A stretch of DNA of 64,000 nt from Novosphingobium marinum (GCF_013408095.1 NZ_JACBZF010000002.1:847508-911507); one strand, 5' to 3'. Positions 34,046-43,582 are shown, counted from the stretch's first letter. The notes: generated from the sequence alone by a model not told the origin. Made by a program: numbers and translations.

Positions 34046-35353
34046 ATGATAGATTTCGAACTTGAGGACGAATTCAGGAAGAAGCTCGATTGGGTGCGGA
34101 CCTTCGTCGACGAGAAGGTCGAAAAACTCGACGTTCTCTGGCCCAGTCCGGCGAGCCCGCACGACAAGTCGCTCGTCGAGGCACGCAAGATACTGGCTTC
34201 GCTGCAGCGAGAGGTGAAGGACCGCGGATTGTGGGCGGCGCACCTGGACAGGGAACTGGGCGGTCCCGGTTATGGTCAGGTCAAATACCTGCACATCGCT
34301 GAAATCCTCGGGCGGACCAACTGGGGCTCGGTCGTGTTTGGTTGCCAGGCGCCAGACTCCGGCAACTCGGAAATCCTGGCACGATATGGGACGCAGGAGC
34401 AGAAGGAGCGCTATCTGGCGCCGCTGCTCGACGGCGAGATTTACAGCGCCTTCTCGATGACCGAACCTGAAGGCGGGTCGGATCCCCGCTACTTTACCTG
34501 CAGCGCGGAAAAGGACGGCGACGAGTACGTCATCAACGGAGAAAAGTGGTTTTCCAGCCACGCGAATTACTCCGAATTCCTCATTGTTATGGCTGTAACC
34601 GATCCCGACGCCGATCCTTACGAGCGGGCGTCGATGTTCATCGTGCCAACTGCCACGCCGGGCGTCGAATTCGTTCGCGAGACAGGGGTCTTCACCGAAT
34701 CCCACGATGAACGCGGCGGACACCCTTACATCCGGTACGACAATGTCCGGGTGCCGGCTTCGGCGATGCTAGGCCCGCGCGGACGTGGTTTCGAAGTCGC
34801 GCAATCCCGCCTCGGCGGAGGGCGTATCCATCACGCCATGCGCACGATCGGGCTTTGCCAGAAGGCCATCGACATGATGGCCGACAGGGCTGTCAGCCGC
34901 AAGACGAGCGGTGTCCTGATCAAGGAGAAGCAGTCCGTTCAGTTCGACATCGCGGATTCGCAGATCGCGCTGCATCAGTTCCGGCTGATGGTGTTGCACT
35001 GCGCCTGGCTTGCCGATCAGGCGGGGCGCGAGCGGGAACTGCGGGCAGCCATTTCCATGATCAAGGTCGCCAGCGCCGACGTCGCCGAAAAGATCATCTG
35101 GCGCGCGATGCACATGCACGGGTCGCTGGGCGTTTCCAACGAGATGCCATTCGCGCACATGCTCTTCATGACCGGAATGCTGGGACTGGCCGACGGACCG
35201 ACCGAGGTTCACAAGGTCTCGGTGGCACGGCGGGTGCTTCGTAATGCAACACCCCACGAAGGCTTCTTCCCGCCGCAGCATTTGCCGACGGCGCGGGCGA
35301 TCGCACTGGAAGAGTTCGGCCTTACCGAGGAAACGGTCAACAGGCGGGGGTGA
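34046..35353 (+). CDS. Acyl-CoA dehydrogenase
   Basis: 435 residues. FAD-binding hallmarks YSAFSMTEPEGGSDPR and VINGEKWFSSHA, then DNVRVPASAMLGPRGRGFEVAQSRLGGGRIHHAMR and the C-terminal part MHMHGSLGVSNEMPFAHMLFMTGMLGLADGPTEVHK. It belongs to the longer ACAD group seen in CoA-based degradation of rings and side chains. The ATG at 34046 is chosen over upstream frame extension that overlaps the ligase gene. It lies in the middle of the operon. Confidence 0.93.
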   Translation: MIDFELEDEFRKKLDWVRTFVDEKVEKLDVLWPSPASPHDKSLVEARKILASLQREVKDRGLWAAHLDRELGGPGYGQVKYLHIAEILGRTNWGSVVFGCQAPDSGNSEILARYGTQEQKERYLAPLLDGEIYSAFSMTEPEGGSDPRYFTCSAEKDGDEYVINGEKWFSSHANYSEFLIVMAVTDPDADPYERASMFIVPTATPGVEFVRETGVFTESHDERGGHPYIRYDNVRVPASAMLGPRGRGFEVAQSRLGGGRIHHAMRTIGLCQKAIDMMADRAVSRKTSGVLIKEKQSVQFDIADSQIALHQFRLMVLHCAWLADQAGRERELRAAISMIKVASADVAEKIIWRAMHMHGSLGVSNEMPFAHMLFMTGMLGLADGPTEVHKVSVARRVLRNATPHEGFFPPQHLPTARAIALEEFGLTEETVNRRG

Positions 35354-35358
35354 TAGCC

Positions 35359-36111
35359 ATGAGGGATCCTTTCGATTTTACCGGCAAGGTCGTCCTGATC
35401 ACGGGCGGCAGTCGCGGTCTCGGCAGGGAGATGGCGCTGGGTTTCGCGCGTCGGGGAGCCGACATCGTCGTCGCTAGCAGGAAGCTGGAGGCGTGCGAGG
35501 CCGTGGCGGACGAAATCCGAGCACTCGGGCGCGAGGCCGCTGCCATTGCCGTGCACGTGGGCAAGTGGGATTCGGTCGAAGCTCTGGCCGACGCTGCCTA
35601 CGAGCGCTTCGGCAGGATCGACATCCTGATCAACAATGCGGGAATGTCGCCGCTTGCGCCGTCGATGGCGGAAGTCAGCGAGGAGCTTTTCGACAAGGTT
35701 GTCCAGGTCAACTTCAAAGGCGTATATCGCCTTTCCGTCCTGATCGGTTCGCGAATGGCGGAAGGAGAGGGCGGATCGATCATAAACGTTTCGTCGGTGG
35801 GATCGCTGCTGCCATCGCCCTATTTCCCCGTGTATGCCGGAGCAAAGGCTGCAGTGAATGCCCTTACGACTGCGCTGGCGCGCGAATATGCCCCGAAGGT
35901 GCGGGTCAACGTGGTTTGCCCCGGTGGGTTCCTTACCGACGTCGCTGGTGACTGGGCCGAGGATCCGGAGGCCCTGGAAAGCGTGATGCTGAACAGGTTT
36001 GCGCAGCCCGACGAATTGCTGACAACCGCGTTTTACCTGGCAAGCGAAGGATCGAGCTTTACGACCGGAGCACTCATTCGCGTCGATGGCGGCGCCATGT
36101 ACACGAAATGA
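35359..36111 (+). CDS. SDR family oxidoreductase
   Basis: 250 residues from MRDPFDFTGKVVLITGG. TGGSRGLG cofactor motif, SRK after strand 2 (NADP-leaning), INNAG, catalytic Ser in VSSVGS and YAGAK. It follows the acyl-CoA dehydrogenase by 5 nt. A GTG at 35350 overlapping the previous stop is an alternative start. General fold is certain; the oxidised alcohol is not known. Confidence 0.9.
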   Translation: MRDPFDFTGKVVLITGGSRGLGREMALGFARRGADIVVASRKLEACEAVADEIRALGREAAAIAVHVGKWDSVEALADAAYERFGRIDILINNAGMSPLAPSMAEVSEELFDKVVQVNFKGVYRLSVLIGSRMAEGEGGSIINVSSVGSLLPSPYFPVYAGAKAAVNALTTALAREYAPKVRVNVVCPGGFLTDVAGDWAEDPEALESVMLNRFAQPDELLTTAFYLASEGSSFTTGALIRVDGGAMYTK

Positions 36112-36136
36112 CGATGAACGAAGCAGGACGACAAAT

Positions 36137-37147
36137 ATGCCTCTAGCCGACCAAACCGACGGGTTTCCGCATGAAGGTTTTCCCAGCGGATGGTATCAGA
36201 TCGCGTGGGCAGCCGAACTGGAAGTCGGCGACGTAAGGCCGCTGCATTATTTCGGTCGCGATCTGGTTCTTTATCGCGGTTCGAACGGATACCACTTGCT
36301 CGACGCATTCTGTCCGCACATGGGTGCGCATCTCGGCCATGGGGGAAAGGTCTCAGGCGAAAGCATCGTCTGCCCCTATCACGGCTGGCGGTGGGGCCCC
36401 GACGGGGTGAACAAGCTCGTGCCCCTGGAAAAAAAGGCCACCGACCGCTGCACGATCAGGGCTTGGGAGACGGTTACGGCAAACCAGATCGTATGGATGT
36501 GGTTTGACGAGCTGGGCCGTCCGCCGCTGTTCGACCCGCCCGTGGATCTTCCGGGGGTCGCGGAGAGGAAGCGGTATGACCTGTTCCCCAACTGCACCAA
36601 AAGCTGGCGGAACGTGCGGACGCGACCGCAGTACATCCCCGAGAACAACGTGGACATCGAGCACTTGCGATGGATTCACGGTGCGAAGGGGCCGATCGAG
36701 ACTACGCGGCTCGAGGAGGAAGGCTACAAGCTGCATATCGCCAACACGATCGTCTACGGCTACGGTAAACAATCGACAAGGCTTACCCCCGATGGCCCTA
36801 TCGAGGTGGAAGTTGCAGCCGAACTATGGGGGCTCGGGTTCCAGTACACCATCTTTCCAGCTCCCGATCACGCGATAAGCATTCAGGCCCAGACGCCGGT
36901 GGACGACGATCACTGCGACATGTTCCAGTCCGTCCTGGTATTGGGCGAGGAAGGGTTCGACCCCGCGGCGGCGCCGACGGGACTGGCCGCCGTGCGCGTC
37001 CGCGAGCAGCTGGTCCAGATCGAGCGCGACATTCCGATCTGGGAGAACATGCGGTATCTGGCCAACCCGTCCCTGTCTCCGGGGGAGAGTGAGGTTCTCG
37101 GCAGGGTAAGGCAATGGGCAGAGCGGTTTTACCCGACAAGTGCCTGA
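36137..37147 (+). CDS. Rieske [2Fe-2S] oxygenase alpha-like subunit (KshA-type)
   Basis: 336 residues. Rieske cluster motif CPHMGAHLGHGG and CPYHGW near residues 60-90, then a catalytic domain with mononuclear iron ligands in NNVDIEHLRWIHG (Asp, two His). This single-component layout resembles KshA-type 3-ketosteroid hydroxylases and other monooxygenases that use a separate reductase. No reductase is encoded in the window. It starts 26 nt after the SDR and overlaps the DUF2889 gene. Confidence 0.92.
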   Translation: MPLADQTDGFPHEGFPSGWYQIAWAAELEVGDVRPLHYFGRDLVLYRGSNGYHLLDAFCPHMGAHLGHGGKVSGESIVCPYHGWRWGPDGVNKLVPLEKKATDRCTIRAWETVTANQIVWMWFDELGRPPLFDPPVDLPGVAERKRYDLFPNCTKSWRNVRTRPQYIPENNVDIEHLRWIHGAKGPIETTRLEEEGYKLHIANTIVYGYGKQSTRLTPDGPIEVEVAAELWGLGFQYTIFPAPDHAISIQAQTPVDDDHCDMFQSVLVLGEEGFDPAAAPTGLAAVRVREQLVQIERDIPIWENMRYLANPSLSPGESEVLGRVRQWAERFYPTSA

Positions 37148-37877
37148 AGCTCGTCCGATCATCAGGCGTGCGATCGCATTGTTCCACCCTGAACCGGACG
37201 TTACCGTTGGCTGGCTGGAGGATAACTACCACCACTTCGGCGTGACGCTCCGGCACGAGGGAGGCGTCGTGAGGGCGGTTTCGTCACGGGCGGTCCGGTT
37301 TCCCTGGACGACCTGCGGCGGAGCGACGGAAGTGCTTCATGCAGTCACAGGGCAACCCTTGCTGCAAAGGGCGCAGGACCTCTCGAGGAGACTGGGTGTC
37401 CATGACCACTGCACCCATCTGTTCGAGCTGGCTGCGCTGGCGATGTCGCACGCGGCGCGTTCGGGCCCGGATCTTCGATACGATGCCTCAGCATACCATG
37501 ACCCGAAAACGCCCGAGCGGCACGAGGTGGTCCTCAGGCAAAGCGGACGTGAAGTCCAGTCCATGGAAATCCTTGATCGACGGATTGCGGCGCCGTCTGC
37601 CTATGCGGGTCACCACTTGTACGAAGGGTTCCGCGAGTGGCTTGCAGGATTGCCTGCCGAGGAAGCGGATCGCCTGTGGATCCTTCGCCGCGTGTTCTGG
37701 CTGGCAGAGGGCTATCTGCAGTTCAAGCCAGGCGAAGTTGCCGCGGACTCCGGAATGGGAGCCGTGTGCTATACTTTTCAGCCCGAGCGTCGCACGATCG
37801 CTCTCGCATCCGGCACTACGCTCGATCTGAGCGATCCCGGCATCGAGTTGCTTGCACATTCCCGTGAAATACCTTGA
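37140..37877 (+). CDS. DUF2889 domain protein
   Basis: 245 residues from a GTG overlapping the Rieske stop. Recognisable elements are FPWTTCGGATEVLHAVTG and VHDHCTHLFELAALAM, with conserved Cys and His that could bind metal, as in DUF2889 proteins. The family occurs in catabolic islands of Actinobacteria and sphingomonads; its function is not known. Last gene of the operon beginning at 28969. Confidence 0.7.
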   Translation: MPEARPIIRRAIALFHPEPDVTVGWLEDNYHHFGVTLRHEGGVVRAVSSRAVRFPWTTCGGATEVLHAVTGQPLLQRAQDLSRRLGVHDHCTHLFELAALAMSHAARSGPDLRYDASAYHDPKTPERHEVVLRQSGREVQSMEILDRRIAAPSAYAGHHLYEGFREWLAGLPAEEADRLWILRRVFWLAEGYLQFKPGEVAADSGMGAVCYTFQPERRTIALASGTTLDLSDPGIELLAHSREIP

Positions 37878-37925
37878 ACATAAGGTTCGGTTCCGCCGTT
37901 GCTTCCAGAGCATCGACCCAGAAAT

Positions 37926-37941
37926 ATGACTGGACAATCAT
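37926..37941. promoter_or_regulatory. Operator copy before the crotonase operon
   Basis: ATGACTGGACAATCAT matches the ATGAY-N6-RTCAT motif. GTGACA (37948-37953), 17 nt, TAATCG could form the promoter. The gap 37878-38143 otherwise holds no gene. Confidence 0.6.
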
Positions 37942-38143
37942 AAATGGGTGACAGATTCCGGAGGCCGTGCTAATCGTCGGAACACGGGCCGATGATGGCG
38001 ATACGTTGGCCTGTTCAGTTCGCGGTTTGGCGGATAGCTATCCAGGCTTGTTGTCCAACGCATGCGGGCGGGGTCCTCAAGGGCCGAAGGGAACGGCGTA
38101 GCGGTGCCGCTTTCGATCGCCGAAATTTTCGGGGAGCAATGAT

Positions 38144-39034
38144 TTGTCTGAGACCGAGGCCCTGGTTCTGTACGAACTCGACGATGCCGGCGTCGCACGG
38201 ATTACCATGAACCGGCCCGGCGCCAGCAACGCGCAGAACGTGGCGATGACTTATGCTCTGGACGAGGCATTCATGCGTGCCGCCAAGGACAACGCCGTTC
38301 GGTGCATCATACTTCGGGGAGCAGGCCGGAATTTCTCGGCCGGCCACGATCTTCGCGATCGGAATCATGATGCGGTGGGGCGCGATTACCCGCTGACCGG
38401 CGTCTGGGGCGATGTCGAGACGCAGACCGTCGAAGGTTGGATGGGCTGGGAGCACGAGACCTATCTGGATGCCTGCCGGCGCTGGCGCTCGATTCCGAAG
38501 CCGACGATCGCCCAGGTGCAGGGAGGTTGCATCGCCGGGGGACTGATGCTCGCGTGGGTCTGCGATATCATCGTTGCTGCCGAAGACTCGGTGTTCCAGG
38601 ATCCCGTGGTGAACATCGGGGTCCTCGGCGTCGAATACTTCGCACATGTCTGGGAATTGGGCCCCCGAAAGGCCAAGGAACTGCTGTTCACTACCGAAAG
38701 CTGGAGCGCTCAGGAAGCGCACCGGATGGGCATGGTGAATCACGTCGTCCCTGGCGAGGAGCTTTCGGACTTCGTCGAGGCGATGGCGAAGAAGATCGCA
38801 ACAAAACCCACACTCGCCATCAAGCTTGCGAAAGAGGTGATCAATTCCTCGGTAGACATGCAAGGCCTTCAAAGGTCGATGGACCTGGCCTTTGCCTATC
38901 ACCAGCTCAACCACGCGGACAATCGCCTGCGATTCGGCGGATTGCTGAATCCCCACGGCATTCCCGAGGTTGTCAGGCGAAAGGGCAATCTAAGCGAACT
39001 GGTCGTTGGCGACGGCCGCGACACCGAGAATTGA
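38144..39034 (+). CDS. Enoyl-CoA hydratase/isomerase family protein lacking both catalytic Glu
   Basis: 296 residues, TTG start with GGGGAG upstream; an ATG three bases before is out of frame. The crotonase fold is clear (MNRPGASNAQN, IILRGAGRNFSAGHDL, GCIAGGLMLAWVCDIIVA, HQLN). At the sites where classical hydratases have Glu (GGGCELA and PEI), this protein has Leu-Met and Val-Val, so hydration is unlikely; isomerase, hydrolase, ring-cleaving or thioester chemistry is possible. A truncated copy sits at 21067-21186. Confidence 0.88.
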   Translation: MSETEALVLYELDDAGVARITMNRPGASNAQNVAMTYALDEAFMRAAKDNAVRCIILRGAGRNFSAGHDLRDRNHDAVGRDYPLTGVWGDVETQTVEGWMGWEHETYLDACRRWRSIPKPTIAQVQGGCIAGGLMLAWVCDIIVAAEDSVFQDPVVNIGVLGVEYFAHVWELGPRKAKELLFTTESWSAQEAHRMGMVNHVVPGEELSDFVEAMAKKIATKPTLAIKLAKEVINSSVDMQGLQRSMDLAFAYHQLNHADNRLRFGGLLNPHGIPEVVRRKGNLSELVVGDGRDTEN

Positions 39035-39072
39035 ATTCCTGCGCCCTCGTGGCGGAGAAAGGGGCAAGTTGC

Positions 39073-40263
39073 ATGTCCAGATCGGGTGAACTGGCCGAGT
39101 TCCGGAAAGAGGTCGCGGACTTCTGCGAAAGCCGGCTGCCAGAGGACATTCGTCGCAAGGTTCTGCTGAACCAGCATCTCGAGAAGGGCGATTTCGTTCG
39201 CTGGATGCGGATACTGCACGAGAAAGGCTGGCTGATCGCGCACTGGCCAGAGGAATATGGCGGCAAGGATTGGCCACGCCTGAAGCGGTGGGTTTTCGAG
39301 AACGAGTTGTACAGGCTTGGCTCGCCCTGGCTTGCGCCGTTCGGCGTTACCTACGTCGGACCCGTGATCTACACTTTCGGCACGGAAGCTCAGAAGAAGC
39401 GCTGGCTGGGTCCGACTGCCAGACACGACATCTGGTGGGCGCAGGGATACTCGGAGCCCAATGCGGGGTCCGACCTTGCAAACCTCCAGACCCGCGCCGT
39501 TCGCGATGGCGACCACTATATCGTCACCGGTCACAAGATATGGACCTCAATGGCGCAGTGGGCGGACATGATCTTCGCGCTGGTCCGAACCGATCCCGAT
39601 GCGAAGCCGCAACACGGGATTTCCTTTCTGCTCATCGACCTGAAAAGCCCCGGCGTTTCGATACGGCCGATAAAGAGCATCAATCTCGTCGAGGACCTCA
39701 ACGAGGTATTTTTCGATGCCGTCCGCGTTCCCGCCGATAACCTGATCGGTGAGGAAGGGAGAGGCTGGACTTACGCCAAATTCCTGCTCGACAACGAACG
39801 TCTTATTTCGGCAGAAGTCGGGAAGGCGCAGCGTCTCATGGAGCAATTGCGTTTCTTCCTTCGGGAGACCAGCGCGGGCGGCCGCCCGCTTATCGAAATG
39901 CCGTCCTGGCGTTCGCGGATTGCCGAGCTCGACCTGCGGCTGCGGTCGCTGGTCAGCCTTTGCAATGCGATGTTCGCCGAACTCGAGGCAGGGGACGATC
40001 CGGGCCTTTCCGCATCGATGCTAAAAATCGAAAGTGCAGAACTGCTTCAGGCAATATCCGGCGCCCAGATCGATGCCTTGTCTGAAGGCGGGCTCTCCTA
40101 TCAGGCGGAAGCCCTCGATCCCGATAGCCCGGTGCCGCACGTCGCGCCTGAAGGCGCGAGTGGGGCTCTTGGCGAGTATCTGCATGGCCGCGTCTATTCG
40201 ATCTGGGGAGGCTCCAGCGAAATTCAGAAGAACATCATTGCAAAGGCGGTGCTCGGACTGTGA
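39073..40263 (+). CDS. Acyl-CoA dehydrogenase, large-type subunit
   Basis: 397 residues. Characteristic text: WPEEYGGKDW, WWAQGYSEPNAGSDLANLQTRAV, GHKIWTSMAQWADMIFALVRTD and RVYSIWGGSSEIQKNIIAKAVLGL. The next gene encodes a smaller relative and its start overlaps this stop (GTGA). Adjacent unlike ACAD pairs often form alpha2beta2 enzymes in steroid and terpenoid side-chain degradation; that is the likely arrangement here. Confidence 0.92.
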   Translation: MSRSGELAEFRKEVADFCESRLPEDIRRKVLLNQHLEKGDFVRWMRILHEKGWLIAHWPEEYGGKDWPRLKRWVFENELYRLGSPWLAPFGVTYVGPVIYTFGTEAQKKRWLGPTARHDIWWAQGYSEPNAGSDLANLQTRAVRDGDHYIVTGHKIWTSMAQWADMIFALVRTDPDAKPQHGISFLLIDLKSPGVSIRPIKSINLVEDLNEVFFDAVRVPADNLIGEEGRGWTYAKFLLDNERLISAEVGKAQRLMEQLRFFLRETSAGGRPLIEMPSWRSRIAELDLRLRSLVSLCNAMFAELEAGDDPGLSASMLKIESAELLQAISGAQIDALSEGGLSYQAEALDPDSPVPHVAPEGASGALGEYLHGRVYSIWGGSSEIQKNIIAKAVLGL

Positions 40264-41351
40264 AGCACGAAGCAAACCTCGACGCGGAAGTTCGCCGTCT
40301 TTTCGCGGCAACGGTAGAGAAACTGGCGAAGCAACACCACAGTATAGAGAGGTGTCGCGGGCCGCGGTTCGAATGTTCAGACGAGGAATGGTCGGCCTTT
40401 GCCGAGCAGGGAGTCTTTGCGCTCGGCATTGATCCCGAATACGGCGGCCTGGGCGGAGGAATCTCCGATCTCGCCGCGGTGATGAGGCAAATCGGATATA
40501 ACCTGCTTGCGGTGCCCTTTTTCGAGAACGCGGTGATGGCCGCGCTCCTCGTCAATCGTTTCGGCTCCGCAGACTTGAAGGAATCGCTGCTGCCGCAGAT
40601 TGCGGAGGGATCGGTGCGCATGGCCGTGGCGCTTCGCGATCCGGGTACTGTCGGCGCGGATGCAAATCACCGAGCGCAATTCGCTGGAGACACGATTTCC
40701 GGCGTGAAGGACCAGGTGATGGACGCGGAGAATGCGTCGAAGTTCCTGGTCGGCGCCCATGATGTCGACGGAAAGATGGTCCTGGGCATGATAGAACGCG
40801 ACAGCCCCGGACTGTCAGTCCAGCACTATCGCCTTCCGGACAACCGGATAGCAAGCAGGCTGACGCTGGATTCGGTCGTGGCCACGATCCTCGCCGTCCC
40901 GGACCCGGGCGACATTCAGGCGATCTTGGATGCCGGCGCGGTGTGTCTGGCTTCCGAAACCGTCGGCGCCATGGCGGCGGCTAATCGGATCACTCTGGAC
41001 TACGCCAAGGTTCGCAGGCAATTCGGTCGCCCGATCGGAGACTTTCAGGTGCTCCAGCACCGTATGGTCGACATGTTCATCGCCGAGCGGAGGTCGCGTG
41101 CCGTCGTCGACGAGGCAGCCGCGGCCCTCGACAATAGTCTGTCCGACCGGACGATGGCAGTTTCCGTCGCGAAGGCGCAGGCCGACAAGTCGGGTCGGTT
41201 CGTGGCGGAAAGCGCCATCCAGATACATGGTGGCATGGGCCTTACGGACGAATGCGCAATTGGCCACTACCTGAAGCGGATTTTGCTGAACGGCTCGCGG
41301 CACGGTACAGCAGCCTGGCATCTGAACCGGTTGTCGCTGCTACAACGCTGA
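40260..41351 (+). CDS. Acyl-CoA dehydrogenase, small-type partner subunit
   Basis: 363 residues from GTG overlapping the previous stop. Shorter and more diverged: LGIDPEYGGLGGG, RRQFGRPIGDFQVLQHRMVDMF and IQIHGGMGLTDECAIGHYLKRI. The flavin-contact WTS-type motif is not clearly present (the VKDQVMDAENASKFLVGA segment stands there), fitting the idea of a partner subunit of the ACAD at 39073. Last gene of the operon; it converges with tetR, whose stop is 18 nt away. Confidence 0.9.
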   Translation: MKHEANLDAEVRRLFAATVEKLAKQHHSIERCRGPRFECSDEEWSAFAEQGVFALGIDPEYGGLGGGISDLAAVMRQIGYNLLAVPFFENAVMAALLVNRFGSADLKESLLPQIAEGSVRMAVALRDPGTVGADANHRAQFAGDTISGVKDQVMDAENASKFLVGAHDVDGKMVLGMIERDSPGLSVQHYRLPDNRIASRLTLDSVVATILAVPDPGDIQAILDAGAVCLASETVGAMAAANRITLDYAKVRRQFGRPIGDFQVLQHRMVDMFIAERRSRAVVDEAAAALDNSLSDRTMAVSVAKAQADKSGRFVAESAIQIHGGMGLTDECAIGHYLKRILLNGSRHGTAAWHLNRLSLLQR

Positions 41352-41369
41352 CCCAGCGCGCGCGGGCGT

Positions 41370-42038
41370 TCAAATGCCCAGTCCATTCGAGGCGAACTTC
41401 ACGTAAGTCGCGATGGTCCTCGCGATAAAATCCTGATCGGCAGCGGTCTTCCTGTTCACCCGAAAAAGAAGCGCTGTGCGGGCATTGACGAGCATTCGGG
41501 CAACCATGTGCAATTCCTCGTCGCTGGCATCGGCGAAGGCACCGCTCGTGAGTGTTCGCTTGAACGAGCGCACGTAGCTGTCAGTGATCCCCTCGAGCCA
41601 AAGGCTATAAGACTTCGGCGCGAAGAGCTGCGCTTCGTAGAGGACCCTGTTCATGTAGGGGTGCGCGGCCGTATACGCGATATTGGCGGTGAAGCCGAGG
41701 CGCTCCACCTCGATCGGGTCGCTCTCGTCGCCGATCGCTTCGGCGATACTCCTCAACATGTCGTCGCCGAGCGTGGGTAGTATCGTATCGAACAATTGCT
41801 GTTGTGACTTGAAGTAGAGATAGAATGTCCCGTGGGCCATTCTGGCCTTGGAGGTAATCCTGGCGACCGAACACCCTGCGTAACCATGGCGACCGATAAC
41901 CTGCGCCGCCGCATCGAGAATCTTCTGTCTGGTCGCGACCTGCCGGTGAGCGCGTCTTTCGGCGACGGAACTCGCGGTCTTGCGTCTGACCTTTCGCACT
42001 TTCGGCCCAGAGCCCTGTTTCGTCACCACACTTGCCAT
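41370..42038 (-). CDS. TetR family transcriptional regulator
   Basis: 222 residues. A basic N-terminal tail of about 30 residues is followed by a TetR helix-turn-helix (RQKILDAAAQVIGRHGYAG, ITSKARMAHGTFYLYFKSQQQLFD). The C-terminal effector domain is specific to this protein. It is divergent from the SDR operon with an operator copy in between, so it is the best candidate for the repressor that binds the ATGAY-N6-RTCAT sites. Ligand is probably an acyl-CoA or pathway intermediate (inference). Confidence 0.9.
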   Translation of the reverse strand: MASVVTKQGSGPKVRKVRRKTASSVAERRAHRQVATRQKILDAAAQVIGRHGYAGCSVARITSKARMAHGTFYLYFKSQQQLFDTILPTLGDDMLRSIAEAIGDESDPIEVERLGFTANIAYTAAHPYMNRVLYEAQLFAPKSYSLWLEGITDSYVRSFKRTLTSGAFADASDEELHMVARMLVNARTALLFRVNRKTAADQDFIARTIATYVKFASNGLGI

Positions 42039-42120
42039 TCCGCTTACCGCTCGAAGTCCCCATTATCGGCAGCAACTGGTTCGGGCAACCGCCGCGGAAG
42101 CAATCCGACCACAGCAAAAA

Positions 42121-42136
42121 ATGATCCACAAGTCAT
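42121..42136. promoter_or_regulatory. Operator copy between tetR and the SDR-LLM operon
   Basis: ATGATCCACAAGTCAT fits ATGAY-N6-RTCAT. It lies 83 nt from the tetR start and 121 nt from the SDR start, where it could control both divergent transcripts. Confidence 0.6.
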
Positions 42137-42257
42137 TTTTGGCTTGCGGGCATATCGAGAAGTTGCGATGCCGGCGAGCACGACAAGAGAGGTTGGCCGG
42201 GCGAGGCGCGCGTAATTCCGCTTTTCGCGATTTCCTGGCCGGTCGGAGGATTTTGCG

Positions 42258-43055
42258 ATGGGCAGGCTCGATGATCGCGTCGCGATCATAACCGGTGGCG
42301 CACAGGGACAGGGTGCCGCGACAGCTCGCCTGTTCCTGAACGAGGGCGCTCGCATCGTGATCGCCGATGTTCGGGAGGATGAGGGCAAAGCGCTCGCCGA
42401 AGAGCTTGGCGAGCGCGCATGCTTCATTCGGCTCGATGTCTCGGACGAAGCGAACTGGCAGAGCGCAATAGGCTCGATCACGGATCGCTGGAATACGATC
42501 GATGTCCTGATCAACAATGCCGGGATCGTGCACATCGCGGCTCTCGTAGAGATGGAGCGGAAAGACTTTCAGCGCGTGCTCGACGTCAACCTGATCGGGC
42601 CCTGGCTGGGGATCAAGGCGGTCGCTCCCGTCATGATCGCACAGTGCCGTGGTTCGATCGTCAACATCCTGTCGACGGGTGCCCTCTGGTCGATGAATTC
42701 CACCGGCGCGTACATGGCAGCCAAGTGGGGGTTGCGCGGTCTTACCAAGAACGCTGCGATGGAGCTTGGGTGGCAGGGCGTGCGCGTCAACGGAGTTTTT
42801 CCCGGCGGCGTCAACACGCCCTTTGCGAACATCGGCAACAAGTCGACCGAAGAGATGAACAAGCTCTACGTCGGCCAGACCATCCAGAGGATCGGCGAAC
42901 CCGAGGAGATTGCAGAGGCAAGCCTGTTCCTCGCCAGCGATGCCTCGTCCTACATGGCGGGTTCGGAACTCACGGTCGATGGCGGGATGACTCTGGGCGT
43001 ATTCCACGATTATCTGCCCGGAGCGCCGCCCAACGCGTCTGAGGGGCAAGATTGA
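42258..43055 (+). CDS. SDR family oxidoreductase (3-alpha/20-beta-hydroxysteroid dehydrogenase-like)
   Basis: 265 residues. TGGAQGQGAA is typical of the 3-alpha(20-beta)-hydroxysteroid and cyclic-alcohol dehydrogenase branch. INNAG, catalytic Ser in ILSTGAL and YMAAK are present; ADVREDEG after strand 2 favours NAD. First gene of a three-gene operon. The likely job is oxidation of a ring hydroxyl. Confidence 0.9.
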   Translation: MGRLDDRVAIITGGAQGQGAATARLFLNEGARIVIADVREDEGKALAEELGERACFIRLDVSDEANWQSAIGSITDRWNTIDVLINNAGIVHIAALVEMERKDFQRVLDVNLIGPWLGIKAVAPVMIAQCRGSIVNILSTGALWSMNSTGAYMAAKWGLRGLTKNAAMELGWQGVRVNGVFPGGVNTPFANIGNKSTEEMNKLYVGQTIQRIGEPEEIAEASLFLASDASSYMAGSELTVDGGMTLGVFHDYLPGAPPNASEGQD

Positions 43056-43083
43056 ACGGGATGCAGAACGGGAAAGATTTGCG

Positions 43084-43536
43084 ATGACCGACGATTTCGC
43101 AGAACGGCTTAAAAGGCTGGAGGCAGCCGAAACGGCGCGCAACGCAATCAACAAGTATTGCCTGGCACTCGACCGGCCCGATCTAACGATCCTGGAAACG
43201 CTGTTCTACAGGGACATAACGCTGCGTGGCTATTATGTCGGACGTTTAGAAGGCCGGGAGGACGCCTTGGCCTACTTCGCCAAGGCGGTTTCCACGCCTT
43301 GCAAACATCGCAAGCATTACACGACGAACTCGATCGTCGAAGGCATCGACGGCGATATCGTCACGGCGCAATGCTACTTCTTCTCGTGTCATGGCGATCC
43401 CGAGAAGATGAACGTCGCCTGGGGTCACTACGAGTACAAGGTGCGCCTGCAGAGCGATGGCGGAGAGATTTGCGACCTCAATATTATCCTCGATCAACCT
43501 GTGACGCCGATCGGTGCCCTCGAACCCGCCACCTGA
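43084..43536 (+). CDS. SnoaL-like / NTF2-fold protein
   Basis: 150 residues with a cone-like NTF2 pattern: N-terminal helix (LKRLEAAETARNAINKYCLALDR), RDITLRGYYVGRLEGRED, then beta-strands. SnoaL-like proteins are either cyclases, isomerases, dehydratases or ligand binders; no catalytic residues can be assigned. Starts 28 nt after the SDR. Confidence 0.7.
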   Translation: MTDDFAERLKRLEAAETARNAINKYCLALDRPDLTILETLFYRDITLRGYYVGRLEGREDALAYFAKAVSTPCKHRKHYTTNSIVEGIDGDIVTAQCYFFSCHGDPEKMNVAWGHYEYKVRLQSDGGEICDLNIILDQPVTPIGALEPAT

Positions 43537-43582
43537 AGACAAGCGGCACCTGTCGCACGATCGCTCAAGCCGGAGATTTAGC

